Source: Candidula unifasciata | Taxonomy: Eukaryota > Mollusca > Gastropoda > Stylommatophora > Geomitridae | Length of the DNA: 64,000 bases | Reading direction: 5' to 3' | Assembly: GCA_905116865.2 (NCBI GenBank) | Contig: CAJHNH020001605.1 | Span: 85,001-149,000 of the forward strand | Part shown: one piece after another, positions 11,962 through 64,000 of the stretch | Position numbering within the stretch: position 1 is the first letter of the stretch | Layout: each line of letters starts with the position of its first letter | The notes under the pieces: model-generated | Told to the model about the DNA's origin: nothing | What the model saw: only the letters and a program-made list of their open reading frames with translations | The model's database searches: none | Position numbers and translations under genes: made by a program

Positions 11962-12876
11962 AGTTTGCCATTGTTTTGTAGTGGTACTGTGTCCATACCG
12001 TTGTCAAAAGAAATCCAAAGCGGTTTGCTGGGAAATCGCTTGCAGCTGACAGAAAGGTTGTGGATCATCATAACTACCATCAGCAAACAAGGTGGATTAT
12101 AAGAAGGAGAATCTACAGATGTTGTACTCCTGCCCAGGTGTGTACTCGTAACTGATCCGTGTGTAGCTGACGATCATCTCGCTGACGCCATTTGTGTTTG
12201 ATTTATTGATGTGATATGGATTAAGCAGAAACCTTAATGCCCCCCGCCTCCCCTGGATATCTGCTGCCGATCTACTCTATGGTTTGCAATCACGATAAAA
12301 TCATTTCCGGGTGAAGATTTATCACATCCGGTACACACATTGTTTTATGGTTATATTATTTCCATTCGAAACAAAACGACCACACATGATTTCTTGACTA
12401 CGAGTATCACAGTACAACAGTACAAACGGATACTCGAAGGACGTTAGTATAGAGAATTGTTAAATCTAGAACCTGTGTAACTACAAATGTAAAAAGATCG
12501 ATAATAACGTCGAGTTTTATGCTTTGCCAACGTTTGGGGATTAAATAAGTTACCTGCACATCCTTTCTGGGACATCGTCCACCAATCTCGACACTTTTCA
12601 GTTGTTTGCAATGCAGTTTTACGTACATTAGTGTGTCAATATTCTCTGGGCGGTGATATACTCTTGAAGATGTCAGCATAAAGTTAAAACAACCTGCTAC
12701 CAAATCGCCTATAGCTGATTTCTAACCCTGATGTTCGAAATTGTGAAACTCTGTTCCCAACACTTAAGCCTCATATAGTTCGATAATTAAGCTCACAAAA
12801 TCATTGTTTGTATAAATAAAGATTGTTTGGTAAATAAGTTGTATTCGAAGTGTACTAATAACATATATCCTTACAG
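11962..12876. other. upstream region of the transporter gene
   Basis: No conserved open frame. A TTACAG at 12871-12876 just before the first coding exon could be a splice acceptor, implying an unseen non-coding first exon somewhere in or before this stretch. No convincing core promoter could be picked. Confidence 0.35.
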
Positions 12877-12900
12877 ACAGCTAATAAGGACATCTAATGC

Positions 12901-61128
<48,228 letters not shown>

Positions 61129-61440
61129 CAACGAAGCTGTTGAAAGCGATTCCAGTTTAGACCTGCCAGCTACAGAGACGCCAGACAGTGTTAAAGATGA
61201 CACCAAGTAAATTACTATCTTCATATCCAACATGGACTCTACAGTCCAAGAGCAGGGTCTCTTTCCAGTGCTACGTTACTGTGTGGGGTGGGAGTCAGTA
61301 AAAATCGTGCAAGTATTAACAGGGATTTTTTTTGGGGGGTTCATACTGATTTGAAAGAAGCTTTTATAGATTTCAAATCGTTTTGGGTAGAGACCAGCCC
61401 AGACTTTGCAGTACTACTGAATCCATTCCTGTCCTAAATA
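61129..61440. other. 3' region of the transporter gene
   Basis: Probable 3' untranslated sequence, including the alternative open frame to 61208. No AATAAA was seen before the LINE at 61445. The nearest one noticed is at 62100-62105, beyond the LINE. Confidence 0.4.
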
Positions 61441-61444
61441 TGGC

Positions 61445-61940
61445 ATGTAGAGATTGAGTTGAGTCAAGAATTGACATCACAGCAGTCGGGACATTCCAAT
61501 GCGTGCTCCATCCTCATCTTCAGCAGCCATCGCAGAGTTCCAATACTAATGGTACCGGTCACAATTTGGTAATATGTCCGTCTTGCCTTTCCTCTGAGTG
61601 TAATGAGCCGGCCAGACCCTTTGGTTACACCAAGGTGCCTCATTCTCTCCAGCCATAATAATCTTGTTTCTCTACTGATTCCGTTGCTTGTTCCCAAAGA
61701 GCCTTGACGACATCTGCCTTGTCATGTACCAATTCACCACCCAGTGGGGCAGATCCAGCCAATATGTCTGCCTTTTCATTACCCACTATATATTCTTACT
61801 ACCTGTGACCTTCCCAGCGAAGCTTGCCAATCTACTTGAAGCATCCCGGTCTTTACCTTTCTCATCATGCTATCAGTCTCTTTCAATTACGTCATGTGTA
61901 TGCATCTTGTTTTCTAGCTTAATTGAGTCGTAAAAGTGTA
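61445..61940 (-). mobile_element. family R LINE 3' copy, minus strand
   Basis: The - strand reads RLLWLERMRHLGVTKGSGRL, RGKARRTYYQIVTGTISIG and TLRWLLKMRMEHALECPDCC with stop, followed by TTGACTCAACTC. The RNase H part upstream (61700-61930) is broken. Near-identical to 51690-52270 in its 3' half. Confidence 0.8.
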
Positions 61941-62169
61941 TCCATGCTGACTATTACATGGCCTGGCCATTACTGCTCCAGTGAGTATGGTCATTACAAT
62001 TACTGTTAGCAGTTGGTTGGGAGCTGACCGACTCCTAAGAGAGCCGAGCTTCTTTGTTTAACATTTAAAAAATGACCTTGGCTTCCATATCAATCTAGCA
62101 ATAAATAGGTGCCAGGTAAAGTACTTGGAAGTAAAAGTGTCCGGTGTGACTTTGGAAGTAAAAGTCTCT
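61941..62169. other. stretch without gene
   Basis: An imperfect direct repeat TTGGAAGTAAAAGT(G)TC at 62127 and 62151. Otherwise nothing. Confidence 0.4.
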
Positions 62170-62240
62170 GGTGTGATTTTGACCGCATCACCCACCTAGT
62201 GCGGATTGGTCTATAAAATATGGGTCTAGCCCTATATGGC
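62170..62240 (+). mobile_element. SINE family C 3' fragment
   Basis: CACCCACCTAGTGCGGATTG followed by GTCTATAAAATATGGGT matches the 3' part of the SINE at 7385-7625. Confidence 0.6.
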
Positions 62241-63045
62241 CAAACACGCAAAGAGGTGTGGAAAAGCGTCTTGCACTTTAGCAATTGATTAATTCCGAAA
62301 AAGCTCACATAATTGAGCTAAACTGATGTTATAGTCTGTCCATTAGGCTTGAAAATGTTAGGCCTTCACATATTCTGGGTCACAACTTAATGAGGTTTCC
62401 CAAATGGGTTCTGGCGTCCAGGCATAAGGAACAAAAGACTCTCTGCCCCATAACAAGCAGGCTGTGAAAAAAAAGGCGACAAATAAGGATTTTATTGAAT
62501 TCGGAAGTGTGTGGTCAAACGGCGCAGATATAACAATCTAGTTGTTGATCACAACATAACGTACCAACTGCCTGTTCCAGTTTCAAGGTGAACGAAGAAG
62601 AAGAGAATGAAGAAGCAGCAGCAGCAGAAGAAGAACAAGAATAAAAAGAAGAAGATATAATGAGATAAGTTGCCAGTTCCATTTATGGGCTCTTTGTTTC
62701 ATACTAGGCATATCCCTGAAAGTTCTGGTATGACCGGCTATATATCTTCCTTATGTTTTGTAACCAAAAATCGACCTCATGGCTTATTGGGCATTCCCGT
62801 GCTTGTTTAGTCCTCTAATGCAGTAGCCACCCTACAGTGCCTTTAACTAATGAGAAGTTACAATGTCCTCTATCTTGGGCTCCCAGACGGCACCAACGCG
62901 CTTCACTCCTAGGTCATGAAATTAATGTATCCTCCTTATATTGGACATTTCTCGTTGAAACAATCAGGTTTTCGACTCACTCCTTATCTACAATACGTCA
63001 AAGTATAGAGCCCCTTTCCCCCCATTTTTGCATCGATATATGGTG
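62241..63045. other. stretch without gene
   Basis: Contains a GAA/GCA-rich run at 62595-62660 preceded by AAGGTGAACGAAGAAGAAG, which may be the tail of a family D or LINE copy. Nothing else is recognised. Confidence 0.4.
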
Positions 63046-63499
63046 CTAGATTAATGTTAATATAGACCAATAAGATAAAAAGAAAACTCCACAGGGGAGC
63101 ATGTACAGCAGGAGTCTACCAATTATCAGTAGAAGTGATCCGTCGTCAACAAATGTTTCGGCCCACAAGCCTCTTGACATTTTCGGAGGGTGGGCCCACC
63201 TGAGTTCATGAAGCTCAGGGTTGATCTGCTCCTGCTGCACGTATTACCGGATGTTCTCGGACAGGAACAAGACGAAATTGGTGACTGAGCAACAAGTACT
63301 GTGAGATTCGAAGTTTATTTACATAGTCACTGCGGTAGCATTATTAGAGCAGTCAGCATACCTGGACGACCAAGTGGCAAGCTTACGGTTGGTTTATCGG
63401 ACACATGTTAGACTTTGTTGGCAAATGACAGAGTGACACTAGCAGACAATTCGGACACAAGGGACTTTAAGGGATAGGACTCTCTTTTCCACTAGATAC
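63046..63499. other. stretch without firm call
   Basis: Possibly the 3' part of the element at 63500-64000, but no conserved motif is seen. Confidence 0.3.
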
Positions 63500-64000
63500 C
63501 CGGACCAGCTCACGGAGGCCCGTCCCCCACGACGTCCCGTTGTGTCCAGAGCCAGCTAGAGGCCCTTTCAGCAGCCTTGCCCAGTTGTTTTAGTGATTGT
63601 CTGCCCTCCTTTTCCTCGCAAGCCCATCTGTTTTATCACATTGTACATAGAAGGGGAAACGAGACCTCTTGCGCCTACCTCGACGGCAAGGATTCTTACT
63701 GTGTACGCTTTGTCTCACCTCAGATCAGCAGCGAGGTCCCTGTATTTCTCGAGCTTATACATATGACCCTCGTCCATTTGCGACTCATACAGCACGGTCA
63801 GTTCGATCAGGATGAGCTGACGTTTCTCCGCAGAGTGTAGGACTATGTCAGGTCGCAGGCCGGTCTTTCGGATTAACTCTGGGTACTTTTCGTGACCAGG
63901 CAGGTCAACCGCCAGTAGCCAGTCCATCGCACAGTCAAGCGTCGATGGAGCGCATGTGACCTTGTTGAATTTACCTTTATAAATCTGCCCAGCCTTAAGG
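63500..64000 (-). mobile_element. retroelement C-terminal PD-(D/E)XK-like fragment, cut by window
   Basis: The - strand frame at 63927-63715 reads VDLPGHEKYPELIRKTGLRP, DIVLHS, LILIELTVLYESQMDEGHMY and KLEKYRDLAADL. The RPDIVL...LIELT..YE...K pattern is the conserved core of a PD-(D/E)XK-like domain found at the end of a group of animal retroelement proteins. It continues past stops towards 63650 and upstream beyond the window end. Confidence 0.6.

Overview
The window is eukaryotic and intron-rich: coding sequence comes in short exons with GT..AG junctions, separated by long introns full of non-LTR retrotransposon (LINE) debris, tRNA-derived SINEs, hAT-type DNA transposon relics, microsatellites and minisatellites. 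The style of the repeats (RTE-like LINEs ending in WIGHTLRK / GRPKNTWRR, RNase H-bearing LINEs, tRNA SINEs, one SPIN-like hAT remnant) fits a lophotrochozoan, most plausibly a gastropod mollusc. The species cannot be fixed from sequence alone.

Two host genes are supported. (1) A major-facilitator transporter of the MFSD4A / sodium-dependent glucose transporter-1 family lies on the + strand, 12901 to about 61128, as 11 coding exons. All ten introns have GT..AG ends and all phases match, giving about 545 residues and 12 predicted membrane segments. (2) A four-EF-hand, calmodulin-like protein of 142 residues lies on the - strand in three coding exons (39192 to 34944). It sits entirely inside the 23.7-kb sixth intron of the transporter gene, so it is a nested, antisense gene.

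Layout: 1-12.9 kb is upstream sequence with a minisatellite at the edge, a minus-strand LINE whose endonuclease is fused in frame to its RNase H by internal deletion (4.9-6.2 kb), and a 2-kb RTE-like LINE (8.3-10.3 kb). 12.9-27 kb holds transporter exons 1-6 with SINEs and LINE fragments. Exon 4 is bracketed by inverted copies of a 280-bp repeat. 27-50.6 kb is intron 6, with a 36-bp minisatellite (about 60 copies), the nested EF-hand gene, a 32-bp minisatellite (about 48 copies) and many LINE fragments. 50.6-61.2 kb holds exons 7-11. Intron 8 carries a hAT MITE with an intact 8-bp target duplication, intron 9 a SPIN-like hAT relic, and intron 10 a 30-bp minisatellite (about 70 copies) with a 629-bp higher-order duplication. 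61.2-64 kb is downstream repeat sequence ending inside a LINE-type PD-(D/E)XK-like coding fragment.

The three large minisatellites produce long open frames on both strands because two of their periods (36 and 30 bp) are multiples of three. They are intronic and are not called as genes. No operon-like, CRISPR or prokaryotic features are present.
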